DNA from: Delphinus delphis
Lineage: Eukaryota; Chordata; Mammalia; Artiodactyla; Delphinidae
NCBI RefSeq assembly: GCF_949987515.2
Contig: NC_082694.2
Coordinates: forward strand, 37,406,451 to 37,470,450
DNA length: 64,000 nt
Direction: 5' to 3'
Shown here one piece after another: positions 50,096 through 61,578 of the stretch (within the stretch, counting starts at the first letter, position 1; each line of letters starts with the position of its first letter). The notes under the pieces were generated by a model that worked only from the letters and a program-made list of their open reading frames with translations, made no database searches and was not told where the DNA came from. Position numbers and translations under genes: made by a program.

Positions 50096-50275
50096 GGGCT
50101 TCCCTGGTGGCGCAGTGGTTGAGAGTCTGCCTGCCAATGCAGGGGACACAGGTTCATGCCCTGGTCTGGGAAGATCCCATGTTCCGTGGAGCGGCTAGGC
50201 CCGTGAGCCTGTGCTCCGCAACAGGAGAGGCCACAACAGTGAGAGGCCCGCGTACCACAAAAAACAAAAAAAACA
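50096..50275 (+). mobile_element. Short-form CHR SINE, internally deleted
   Basis: Body shortened to GTGAGCCTGTGCTCC by loss of about 28 bp. TSD AAAAACCATACGATC and AAAAACCATATGATC (50081-50095, 50276-50290). Confidence 0.94.
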
Positions 50276-53084
50276 AAAAACCATATGATCACCTCCATAG
50301 ATGCAGAAAAAGCTTCTGAGGAAATTCAACACCCGTTTATGTTAAAAACCCTCCAGAAAGTAGGCAGAGAGGGAACTTACCTCAACATAATAAAGGCCAT
50401 ATATGACAAACCCACAGCCAACATTGTTCTCAGTGCTGAAAAACTGAAACCATTTCCACTAAGATCAGGAACAAGACAAGGTTGCCCATTCTCACCACTA
50501 TTATTCAACATAATCTTGGAAGTTTTAGCCCCAGCAATCAGAGAAGAAAAAGAAATAAAAGGAATTCAAATCAGAAAAGAAGAAGTAAAGCTCTCACTGT
50601 TTACAGATGACATGATACTATACATAGAGAATCCTAAAGATGCTACCAGAAAACTACTAGAGCTAATCAATGAATTTGGTAAAGTAAATGCACAGAAATC
50701 TCTTGCATTCCTATACACTAATGATGAAAAATCTGAAAGTGAAATCAAGAAAACACTCCCATTTACCACTGCAACAAAAAGAATAAAACAGCTAGGAATA
50801 AACCTACCTAAGGAGACAAAAGATCTGTATGCAGAAAACTATAAGACACTGATGAAAGGAATTAAAGATGATACAAACAGATGGAGAGACATACCATGTT
50901 CTTGGATTGGAAGAATCAACATTGTGAAAATGACTATACTACTGAAAGCAATCTACAGATTCAATGCAATCTGTATCAAACTACCAATGGCATTTTTCAC
51001 AGAACTAAAAGAAAAAAGTTCACAATTTGTATGGAAATGCAAAAGACCCCAAATAGCCAAAGCAATCTTGGGAAAGAAAAATGGAGATGGAGGAATCAGG
51101 CTCCCAGACTTCAGACTATATTACACAGCTACAGTAATCAAGACAGTATGGTACTGGCACAAGAACAGAAATGGAACAGGATAGAAAGCCCAGAGATAAA
51201 CCCACGCACATATGGTCACCTTATTTTTGATAAAGGAGGCAAGAATATACAATGGAGAAAAGACACTTTCTTCAATGAGTGGTGCTGGGAAAACTGAACA
51301 GCTACATGTAAAAGAAAATTAGAACACTCCCTAACATCATACACAAAAATAAACTCAAAATGGATTAAAGACCTAAATGTAAGGCCAGACACTATCAAAC
51401 TCTTAGAGGAAAACATAGGCAGAACACTCTATGACATAAATCACAGCAAGATCCTTTTTGACCCACCTCCTAGAGAAAGGGAAATAAAAACAAAAATAAA
51501 CAAATGGGACCTAATGAAACTCAGAAGCTTGCACAGCAAAGGAAACCATAAACAAGACAAAAAGACAACCCTCAGAATGGGAGAAAATATTTGCAAATGA
51601 AGCAACTGACAAAGGATTAATCTCCAAAATTTACAAGCAGCTCATGCAGCTCAATATCAAAAAAACAAACAACCCAATCCAAAAATGGGCAGAAGACCTA
51701 AATAGACATTTCTCCAAAGAAGACATACAGATTGCCAACAAACACATGAAAGAATGCTCAACCTCACTAATAATTAGAGAAATGCAAATCAAAACTACAA
51801 TGAGGTATCACCTCACACCAGTCAGAATGGCCATCATCAAAAAATCTACAAAAATAAATGCTGGGGAGGGTGTGGAGAAAAGGGAACCCTCTTGCACTGT
51901 TGGTGGGAATGTAAATTGATACAGCCACTATGGAGAACAGTATGGAGGTTCCTTAAAAAACTAAAAATAGAACTACCATATGACCCAGCAATCCCATTAC
52001 TGGGCATATACCTTGAGAAAACCATAATTCAAAAAGACGCATGCACCCCAATGTTCATTGCAGCTCTATTTACAATAGCCAGGACATGGAAGCAACCTAA
52101 GTATCCATCAACAGATGAATGGATAAAGAAGATGTGGCACATACATACAATGGAATATTACTCAACCATAAAAAGAAACAAAATTGAGTTATTTGTAGTG
52201 AGGTGGATGGACCTAGAGTCTGTCATACAGAGTGAAGTAAGTCAGAAAAAGAAAAACAAATACCGTACCCTAACACATATATATGTAATCTAAATAACAA
52301 CAAAAAAAAAAGGTCATGAAAAACATAGGGGCAAGACGGGAACGAAGACGCAGACCTACTAGAGAATGGACTTGAGGATACGGGGAAGGGGAAGGGTAAG
52401 CTGGGAGAAAGTGAGAGAGCGGCATGGACTTATATATTTTTTACCAAATGTAAAATAGATAGCTAGTGGGCAGCAGCCACAGAGCACAGGGAGATCAGCT
52501 CGGTGCTTTGTGACCACCTAGAGGAGTGAGATAAGGAGGGTGGGAGGGGCACAGAAGAGGGAGGAGATATGGGGATATATGTATAGCTGATTCAATTTGT
52601 TATAAAGCAGAAACTAACACACCATTGTAAAGCAATTATACTCCAATAAAGCTGTTTAAAAAAAAAGCATAAAGTTTAAAAAAAACATAATAATAATGAT
52701 TTTGCTAGAAATACAAAGGAATAGTGTATGATTCCATGCCTATAAAATGACAAATAAAATATAGAAGTGTCCATTTTACAACAGAGTATTTGGGATATAT
52801 AAATGCCTCGGTTGGAGTAGCTGCCCTTACTATAATTACTTCTTTAAAACTTACTACTCTAGGTGTAAATCAAAGAGTGGTAATGAGTTAGTGAAATTTC
52901 AGGCCCAATGATTATTATACAGACAGTAACATCAAAAAGAGAACAACTGCTAAATAAAGCAATAGAACAATGTATATTGTGATCAGAGTGCTGGGAGATG
53001 TTGGTCTGTGTGTCTCTCCTGCTCCTACACATCTTGCTGGGTTGTCCAAGAATTGAAAAGTCCTGACTGCTCTTTATCAGGTTA

Positions 53085-53372
53085 TTCTTCACAGATAAGC
53101 AAGCAGCCTTTAGGCATAAGGTAGTATCTCCTCTGGGACAAAGAGCAAGCTTGTTTAATGGTTGTTATAAAAAGGGTGGAGTCCCCAATCTCACTATTTT
53201 TCAGCTGTGATGCAAACTGCTGTGTAGCATCCATTGGACCCTTCATGTCACCCCCATGAGGTCTGGTGGCAAAATGAATGGACATAAACACAGCAACACT
53301 CATGCTGTAAGTAATGAAGTCCTTTGTCTCAGACTCAGGAACGTAAGTCTTCACCCACCATCCATGAAACAT
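53085..53372 (-). other. Unexplained 96-codon open frame
   Basis: An uninterrupted Met-start frame in DNA with no recognised repeat. It includes VKTYVPESETKDFITYSMSV and SIHFATRPHGGDMKG. Beyond its stop, in another frame, is a hydrophobic run (ITIYIVLLLYLAVVLFLMLL) that could be a membrane segment, so it may be a decayed retrocopy of a small membrane protein gene. I do not recognise the family and chance is also possible. Confidence 0.2.
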
Positions 53373-54085
53373 TAACAGGCTATTTGATTAACTTGCAAAT
53401 AGGGTAAAATCCCACACCTAATGAATTTTATTCACCATGTCTATCTGAAAGCTTATTTAATATAACACACATGCAAAACAAATGTGTTAATCCTACCAAT
53501 ACAGATTGAATTCATAAAATAATCACACAGCGTCATAAGTCAGTTAAATAGGAATAAAAGAATTATGAAACATTTCACTGTCTTTAACTTGTCAAAGTAG
53601 TTCTTTAGTGGATTTTCTATTTAAGAATCAGATGAAAGACTGTGAGCCCTAATATTATGATTTTACAGTGACTCCTCTGTAAAATCTTTGTGTTGGTGAA
53701 TTTATAAAAGAGTATGGAAATTTTTAGAATTGCTACAAACAAAAAAACCCCAATATTTCAAATTATTAGGTTAAAACATAGGAACTATGATATCCTTAAA
53801 AACACAGCAGCATTAGATGGGTAAGTCAGGAGTATAAGACTTCAGAGCAAAGAAAAAAACAGAAAAAGAAATTCAAGAGAGAATGAATTTTAAGATATAG
53901 TATGCTCATATTCTAAATTTAGGTTTTCTACACACACCCAATTGTTTTACCAGAAAGCTCCAAACCACTCTTTTTCATCAATATCCAAACAATTTTCAGG
54001 AAGATGTGAGGAAGGTCAATCTTAGCTTATTAAGAGAGTTCCTATCTATTTTTACTTCAGTTGTTTTCTTCAGCTGTGCTGAAGA

Positions 54086-54186
54086 AATTAATTTATTTAA
54101 AATTATTTAAAATAAATAAAATTTATTTTATTTTTAAAAATAAAATTATTTAAAATAAATTATTTAAAATTAATTTAATTAATTTT
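54086..54186. repeat. AT-only palindromic low-complexity tract
   Basis: About 100 bp of only A and T, built from ATTTAAAAT-like units. A perfect 22-bp palindrome is centred on TTTTTAAAAA at 54131-54140. Confidence 0.9.
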
Positions 54187-54782
54187 GCCAGAAAGGATAT
54201 TCTTGTGGCTTTTTAGTGATACTACCTGTATCGTATATAATCTAACAAGAATTAATCCAGAGTACAGAAAAGAAGAGCTGTAGGTAGATGCATTTTTAAA
54301 GGGATATTAACTTAAAATCATGCATATTTTACCCACGCCATTTCTTTTTACGGCAGATTTTTTTCTATAAACAAATGAAAATGAGTTCAATTCTCCTGTA
54401 AATTTAGTATAACTAAACCACACAGACTGCCATGAGGGAAAAGTTATGTTCACAAGGATATGTAGCATTGGAAAAGGACATGGCATTGAAGTTAAAGAGC
54501 ATACGTACACTCTGTAGTCAGTCAGGTCTGAGTTTGAATTCAAACTCTGTCACTTAACGTTTTTCTTTAATGATATACAATTAATACAGCTGTTAGCTCT
54601 TTTTCTCTTTCAAGGAAATACATGTTCCTTAACTATCGTTTTTCTTTTTAATGTTTTATATGGCCCAACTTGCCTATCTTTTCTTTTGTGGTATCTTTTG
54701 CTCCTTTTGGTTAAGAAAGTTATTTTCCCTTCAGAGATCTGGTAAAGTTTATGTTTTCTTCTTTTAAAAATAATTTCACTTT

Positions 54783-54935
54783 GCAGAGCACAGGCTCCGG
54801 ACGCGCAGGCTCAGCGGCCATGGCTCATGGGCCTAGCCGCTCTGTGGCATGTGGGATCTTCCCAGACCGGGGCACGAATCCGTGTCCCCTGCATCGGCAG
54901 GCAGACTCTCAACCACTGTGCCACCAGGGAAGCCC
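54783..54935 (-). mobile_element. Tailless CHR SINE
   Basis: Antisense SINE of 153 bp. It starts abruptly in the body at GCAGAGCACAGGCTCCGG, with no poly(A) and no 3' body end, yet is bounded by a perfect 11-bp TSD AATTTCACTTT (54772-54782, 54936-54946). Confidence 0.92.
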
Positions 54936-56199
54936 AATTTCACTTTTTAATTTAATGTTTTAACACGTTCCTCTACATGGAATACAGTTTGGTGAGGAGT
55001 TTGAATTAAGGTTCTGAATTATTATCCTAACATAATTTCCTGAATAGTATTTCACTGTTCTGTGATACTTCCTTTATTTTATACTAAAATTATAATATAT
55101 GTGTATATGTGTGTCTGAATGAGATCATGTTCATTTCTGGGCTAGACATTCTGCTTCAGTGATCTACCTACTCTTTTTACCACTACATTGTTTACTTTAT
55201 AATGTGCTTTAATTAACTATCATCTCTTTTTTGAATGTTTTAAAAAACTATGCTTAAACATTTACTTTTTTCTAAATAAATTCTGAATCATTTTATATAA
55301 TCTCAAGAAATATCTTGTTTGCATTTTGATCATGGTTACATAAAATCTATTAAATATCTAGGGACGATGGATACCTTTGAATATTTAATATCACCATTTA
55401 AGTAAAAGATACAGGTGAAATGCCAAGAAGGGCCCAGATAGTGTGCTATTTTAGGCAGTACATCTTCTCATCTTCTTTCCTTTTCTTTTTTTTTATAACA
55501 CTTATTAGAATAAGTAACAAATAAAACAGAGAAAACTAAAATCCACAAAAACTGGTATGTATGTTATTTAACATTCAAAGCAAATCTATTTTCCTATAAC
55601 TCTAAATATTATGTATTGCATTTAAACTTGTGTTAGATATGTTACCAATTTATTAATTACTAAAATTAAGTGGTATATAATCACTTTTATGAACTGATTT
55701 AATTACAAGATTCCTCTTCTCCTGGTACCTATTTAAAATATAATCTAAATTGCAAAAATTCATTTTAAAAAGTTCCCAAACAAAATCTGTATTTAAAGCA
55801 AGGTACAATTATAGCAAAAAGGGTCTTATAAAAGAAACACTTTTTTATACTAATATCAATGAGAATTTTAAAAATATACATACAGAGCATACAAAACATA
55901 AAAGAGAAATGCTGATTTGGAATGTTAAGCATGAGGAAAGTATATTTTTAGATACTTCTAAGAGACACACTTAATTTATATAGTAATAACTGAATAGAAC
56001 ATAAATTACATATTAATATAATATCTAAGGACAATACTTATACTGCTTTATCCAGGCTTTCTGCTAATTTTGGCCTTCATTTGACAAGGGTAAATCATAT
56101 CAATTATGGATGTAATTTTCAACCAAGTTAGTAATATAATAGAGATTTTATGATATTGGGATGCTGACTTTGGCTTTCTTTCTCAACATAAAATTTTTA

Positions 56200-56321
56200 A
56201 AATATTTTTAAAGGGAAGATTCATTGAAGTATAATTTACATACAACAAAATTCACCCCTTTGAAGTGTACAGTTTGATGAATTTTACAAATTTGTACAGT
56301 CATAGAACCAATGTAATTTTT
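56200..56321 (-). mobile_element. L1 3' UTR fragment, old
   Basis: TTGAAGTATAATTTACATAC, AAGTGTACAGTTTGATGAAT: antisense L1M-type 3' end. Confidence 0.7.
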
Positions 56322-56546
56322 TTTTTTTTTTTTTTTTTGCGGTACGTGGGCCTCTCACTGCTGTGGCCTCTCCCTGCTGTGGCCTCTCCCGTTGCGGAGC
56401 ACAGGCTCCGGACGCGCAGGCTCAGCGGCCATGGCTCACGGGCCCAGCCGCTCCGCGGCATGTGGGATCCTCCCAGACCGGGGCACGAACCCGTGTCTCC
56501 TGCATCGGCAGGCGGACTCTCAACCACTGCGCCACCAGGGAAGCCC
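56322..56546 (-). mobile_element. Short-form CHR SINE with internal duplication
   Basis: Antisense. TSD CCAATGTAATTTTT at 56308-56321 and 56547-56560, perfect. Contains two tandem copies of CTGTGGCCTCTCCC. Confidence 0.95.
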
Positions 56547-57039
56547 CCAATGTAATTTTTTAAATTACCTTGTTCAGTTCTCTAATTTGAGCCAGTAATT
56601 AGCAGCTTATTCCCATCCTTTCCGTGACCCCATTTCAGCCCTTTTGCTAACTGAATATATAGATTATAAAAGCAAATAAAGATGGTTTGTTGAATGCATT
56701 TCCCAATATTGATAATTTGAGGAAATTATACATTTCAAGATAAAGCCTAAATTGTTACAGTACAAGTTAATTCAGTATAACGTTTGGTTGTATTTTTACA
56801 GCCTACATTAATATATTTTTGCAGGAAAAATTAGAAAAATAAAAGAACTAATGAATAAGTTTCACAGAATTCCTGTATTTTCCTAAGAATCCTTATACAT
56901 ATTGCTGGATTCATGATCAAAATTCATACCAACAAAACAGAAAGAATAAAATGTCTGAAGATTTCCATAGAGACATTCACAATTACAACCTTTAAATAAT
57001 AGTTTTTTCAAGTGATTTGAGTATGAGCTTTTTACTGTT

Positions 57040-57960
57040 TTATTCTTCGATATACTGACTAAGGGCTTAAACTTTTTCCATTATCATTTGGCTCTATAAT
57101 TTCAGAAATAATGATTTACCTAACAGTTGTATATTTAATGGAGAGATTTAAAAATGCTTCAGTTATACTCTTTAATCTGAACAGGCAACTGCCTTGATTT
57201 AAAAGGTTTGACACTTTCAAGGAATTGTCATATTGCCCAAATCAGGTTATTATTAGGAGTTTTGTTGTTATAAAAAGAGGATTAAAACATGCAACAAAAA
57301 TCTATCCCATCTTTTTTAGTCCTGTAATTATCATGAGCAATTTGATTTATTTGCCATGGAATTCATTTGCCTAGGAAAATCATATACAATGTTCAGGCTA
57401 CAAATTAAATACTGGGTGGTTACTTTTACTATATGACAAGTAAAACTTGTAAAGAAAAGTAGAAGCATAAAAGCATGTCAAGCTTCACTTACACTGCAGT
57501 CTTTTTAATGAAACACATTTACCCTCCTTGGGTAAAAAGTAAAAATAGCTCATAGCCGCAAAATTTTGTATTAATGCTTAGTGTGGCATACCACTTAATT
57601 GAAACATTCTTAATTAAACATGCCCCACCAAAAACCCTCACCAAATTGCATTTGCCACCAAATGACTAACAAGTACACAACAGTTGGAAACTGTCAAAAT
57701 ATTTTACAGCTCAATTGTAATTACCAACCAAGTCTAAGCATGCCCCAAGTGGGCGTTAACTACATCTTGGGGGATTCAAAACATTAAACAGCAGTTATTC
57801 TTTTTGGGTGGTTTCTAATTTAAACATTTAAAACTCCTGAATAACTCCAAAGGCTTTTGTTATGTTCAGTGAAAAATCTTCAAAACATCAATATAAGATA
57901 TAGTAAGTAATCACTTGCATAGATTCACTAGTGAGAAGGGCCTTTTAAAAGATCATCTGG
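57040..57960. promoter_or_regulatory. Candidate conserved noncoding/enhancer block
   Basis: About 0.9 kb free of recognisable repeats in an otherwise transposon-rich intron. It has clustered homeodomain-type cores: CTGTAATTATCATG near 57322, CTTAATTAAACATG near 57609 and CAATTGTAATTACC at 57712. Function is inferred from repeat absence and motif content only. Confidence 0.35.
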
Positions 57961-58565
57961 CTAATCTCTTACCATTATAATTGAATACATTGACTATTTG
58001 GTTACCTGTCTTTGAAAATGTAATAAGTGATCTTAAGACATAAATATTTTCTGCCATACTTATCACAATAGATGTAGCCAAAAATAAATGGGAAGGTGTG
58101 ATTATGGAGAAATGTCAATATGGAAGTACAGCTGGTGAGTTTCCAGAGGGGAGAATGCACACATCGTTTGCCATTTGAAGTAGGACAGCATCCAGCCACT
58201 CTTCCCTCCTCATCAGAAAGTGTACCAAAGAGTGGAATACAGCTTGAGGCTCTGTGATCTTCCAAATTTGGTATCTCTTTCCAATAGAAAAGAACTTGGT
58301 TAATTACTACTAACCATAAGCAGAGGTGGAATACTACTTCCAGATATCATATCCATCCACTATTCTTACTACCAGTTGGGGCAGAAATAGAAAGCAGAAT
58401 TTACCACAGAACATAGAAGCTTTGTTTTTCTGAGTCCCCTAACTCTTTCCTGAGAGGTATCAGTCAGAAGAAAGTGTTCAAAAAGCAGATGAATAATACA
58501 CTCAGAGCATTCCATTGTTTCAAATTTAAAATGCAATTATATTATTTAATTTTAAATACACTTTA

Positions 58566-58783
58566 TTTTTATTTATTTATTTTTTTTTTTGCGGTACGCG
58601 GGCCTCTCACCGCTGCGGCCTCTCCCGCCGCGGAGCACAGGCTCCGGACGCGCAGGCCCAGCGGCCATGGCCCACGGGCCCAGCCGCTCCGCGGCACGTG
58701 GGATCCTCCCGGACCGGGGCACGAACCCGTGTCCCCCGCATCGGCAGGCGGACTCTCAACCACTGCGCCACCAGGGAAGCCCC
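58566..58783 (-). mobile_element. Short-form CHR SINE, very young
   Basis: Antisense. Nearly every CpG is retained (GCGGCCTCTCCCGCCGCGGA), the fewest decay changes of any copy here. TSD TAAATACACTTTA at 58553-58565 and 58784-58796. Confidence 0.96.
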
Positions 58784-59292
58784 TAAATACACTTTAAAAT
58801 GTAACTATGGTTACACAGGAAGCTTCAATTATACTTTTTTATCTTAAGCTGAAAGATGGGCACACAGGTATTCATTGTAAATAATCCCTTTATCTTTTTA
58901 TATGACTGAAAAATTCCACTGAAAATCACAAGAAAAAAAATCAGAGAGTAGTAATCACACATGCCATCAACTGTTTAAGTTAGTTATTTAATAAGTGGAT
59001 TCCAATTAGATTATAATGTGAGTTAATAAGAAAAAGATTTAAAAGAATTAAATGAATTTGAGGTTCTAAATACTTCTCAGAAGACTTATAATCACCAAAC
59101 CATTATGATCACGGCTATATGGAATGTTCAAAACAGAACTGGAAATACTGATTACTGCCATGTAGTCAGAGTAGTTGAATGAGTTAGCTGTTAACAGTGG
59201 AAAATATTTCGGTTTTTTAAAACAATTTTCTATACTGAATACTTGGACACAAAGTTCGTGGTAGAGATAAATGTACATTCCAGTAATATTAT

Positions 59293-60425
59293 ATTGGCTA
59301 GTGGTCTCCAACTTTCATTGCACGCCAGTATCGGAAAAAAAAAGTACAACATCCTCATACATATACATGTATTTATGTATTACACACATGCACTACTGTA
59401 TATTATAAAACATATACCATAAGCAGAAATTTTAAATGAGATAAAGATGAAATTAGCAATTAAAATATTTTATTTAACTTATTAGTGGTATAAAAGCTGA
59501 TTTTTCTCTCATAACAAAAAGAACAATGTGATAGAAAAGGCTTAATTATTTTTGAAAATCTTGGTTTGATAATTTGAAGGTCTAGTTCTAAAATGTATAT
59601 GTTGATACCTGGGCTTGAATGGCTGTCAGAGCTGGAAAAAATATATCACAGAGATACATAAATCTAAATGTAAAAAGTACATCATTGGCTATGCTCACTG
59701 AATCAATCAGGATACTCATTTTTCAATTCCACGTACCAACCACGCAAAAAATTTTTGTCGATACTCACCTAGCTCCTATTCCCTGATGTCAATTAGTTGC
59801 AGTTAAAACCCCACTAAAAATTTTTATCTGGACTTTAAAGCAGGTTAGAAAATTCTGTTTTCAGGTTCTTAAAGTGTATTGATAAGAGAGTTTAAATAGA
59901 TGAGACACAGGTGTTGTTTTTAGCATCAAAGTAATATGAAAATATTTCTGTAGCACACTCTACCAGCTGGCTAACCAGTACCCATTCTCATGTGGGCTTT
60001 CTCTAAGGAATCAGGAAAAGCCTGGTACTCACTTTTCCTAACTTACCTTGTAGCAAAGGATAGTCATGTGACAGTCTGGCCAGTGTAATGTGAGTGCAAG
60101 TTTACAGAAACACGAAAATCCAATGAATATAAATGGAAGCTTATGCTTTCTTGACAAAAAGGATAGATGTGAAGATTCCTCTCATATTTGTACTCCCCCT
60201 TCCACAAGATTCTTTCCGTCTTCTATCAGGCACATGACCCGCTAATATGTAGATATGTAGATTAAGTGAAGGTACCCATGTTAAGCTACACATTAAATAT
60301 TAGTAAAGCTTAATTTCTTTCTTAATTTTACATTAAAACATGCAGATATATTGAATATATTTTTCCCACACTCAGTGGATCGTCCTGAGCACTCCTCGGG
60401 GGTCACTTTGGAAGCCACCACTTTG
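59293..60425. mobile_element. Possible hAT remnant
   Basis: Left end TAGTGGTCTCCAACTTTCAT and right end CACTTTGGAAGCCACCACTT resemble hAT terminal inverted repeats. The interior is unrecognised. Confidence 0.35.
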
Positions 60426-60895
60426 AATAATACGAAGGGCTAGATATGTTCAATAAAAATACTCGCGACAATCCTATGACTTGTTATCTTGTTATTATCC
60501 ATATTTTAGAGAAAAGCTTCAGACAGACTAAGGGACCTGACCACATCCCCCCCCACCAAAAAAAACAATGCACAGATAGTTTGACTATAAATGATTTTTA
60601 TCGTCATAAATTTCAAGACTGGAGAAGGTTTTTAAGGAAGTAAAGTGTTTTTATTCTATTTGTCAAGCTGTATCAAACACAAATATTATGCAATTAAACT
60701 ATACCAAAAATATGTCAATTGTTTAGAGAAGAAACAAGAGTTAAATAGCCACATTTTTATATGAAAACTTCGATGAGTTAACAATGCTGCATGTTTATAT
60801 GCTGTGCTTCATTATAATGAATTTGATACACAGCAAACTCAGAAAGACCTATTTTAATTCCTATTGTAATACTTTAAAAAAAAATCAATAAAACT

Positions 60896-61108
60896 GGGGC
60901 TTCCCTGGTGGCGCAGTGGTTGAGAGTCCGCCTGCTGATGCAGGGGAGATGGGTTCGTGCCCCGGTCCGGGAAGATCCCACGTGCCGCGGAGCGGCTGGG
61001 CCCGTGAGCCATGGCCGCTGAGCCTGTGCGTCTGGAGCCTGTGCTCCGCAATGGGAGAGGCCACAACAGTGAGAGGCCCGCGTACCGCAAAAAAAAAACA
61101 ACAAAAAA
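60896..61108 (+). mobile_element. Short-form CHR SINE
   Basis: GGGGCTTCCCTGGTGGCGCAG head, GCGTACCGC end, interrupted A tail. Short TSD-like AAAACT on both sides. Confidence 0.94.
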
Positions 61109-61348
61109 CTGTCCTCGGACACAGATTCCAATAGGACAGTAAGTCATCAACAAACCTTTCTAACACTCAACGCATTCTTTCTATTAAAGGTACCAAGGAT
61201 GCAAAGGTAAGAAATGGCCCTTGGCACTGAAGAATTCATAACTGAGGAGGAAGGCATAAACAGTTATATGACATAATGTGATGAGACTGATAAAATAGGT
61301 TCCTACACAGTGCTATGAGATAAAGCAGAAAGTGATATCAACACATGC

Positions 61349-61414
61349 CTTACAAGTGGCATTTGAGCTAGACTTCTGAAGGATAAGCTGGTCCTCCCCA
61401 AAGCCCTGCATAAA
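61349..61414 (+). repeat. Direct repeat, copy 1
   Basis: 66 bp from CTTACAAGTGGCATTTGAGC to GCCCTGCATAAA. About 92% identical to 63419-63483 in the same orientation. Part resembles ancient L2/MIR-type text. Confidence 0.85.
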
Positions 61415-61578
61415 TACAGAAAATCTGAAACCTCTAATGTTTACCCAAATGGGTATCTGGTTTAATCTGGATTATTTCCAAGGCAAAACCAGAAATAAAG
61501 ACAGGTCTGAAGCTCCTAAAAGTCTCAGGCCTGGGACTGAAGTCAGAGGCCAAGGATAGATACAGAGATGGCAGAGAG

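Larger units (their letters stand above)
47262..52680 (+). mobile_element. L1, 5.4 kb, partial ORF1 plus ORF2 and 3' UTR
   Basis: Missing only the 5' UTR and the ORF1 N-terminus. ORF1 remains as the RNA-binding and C-terminal domains (47290-47829; IFKVMKGKNLQPRLLYPARI). ORF2 begins near 47870 with an endonuclease (NICCLQETHF, then VGDFNTPLS) and reverse transcriptase (50285-51170, [13 protein letters not shown] in place of FADDM). The 3' UTR runs to about 52660. Broken by frameshifts and three SINEs, so inactive. 5' boundary approximate; the TSD is imperfect. Confidence 0.9.

Noticed and set aside
58002..58265. 87-codon frame with Cys-rich text (GCCPTSNGKRC), ending next to a GT as if an exon
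   Set aside because: It is not part of EHBP1, has no clear acceptor and matches nothing I recognise. Probably chance.
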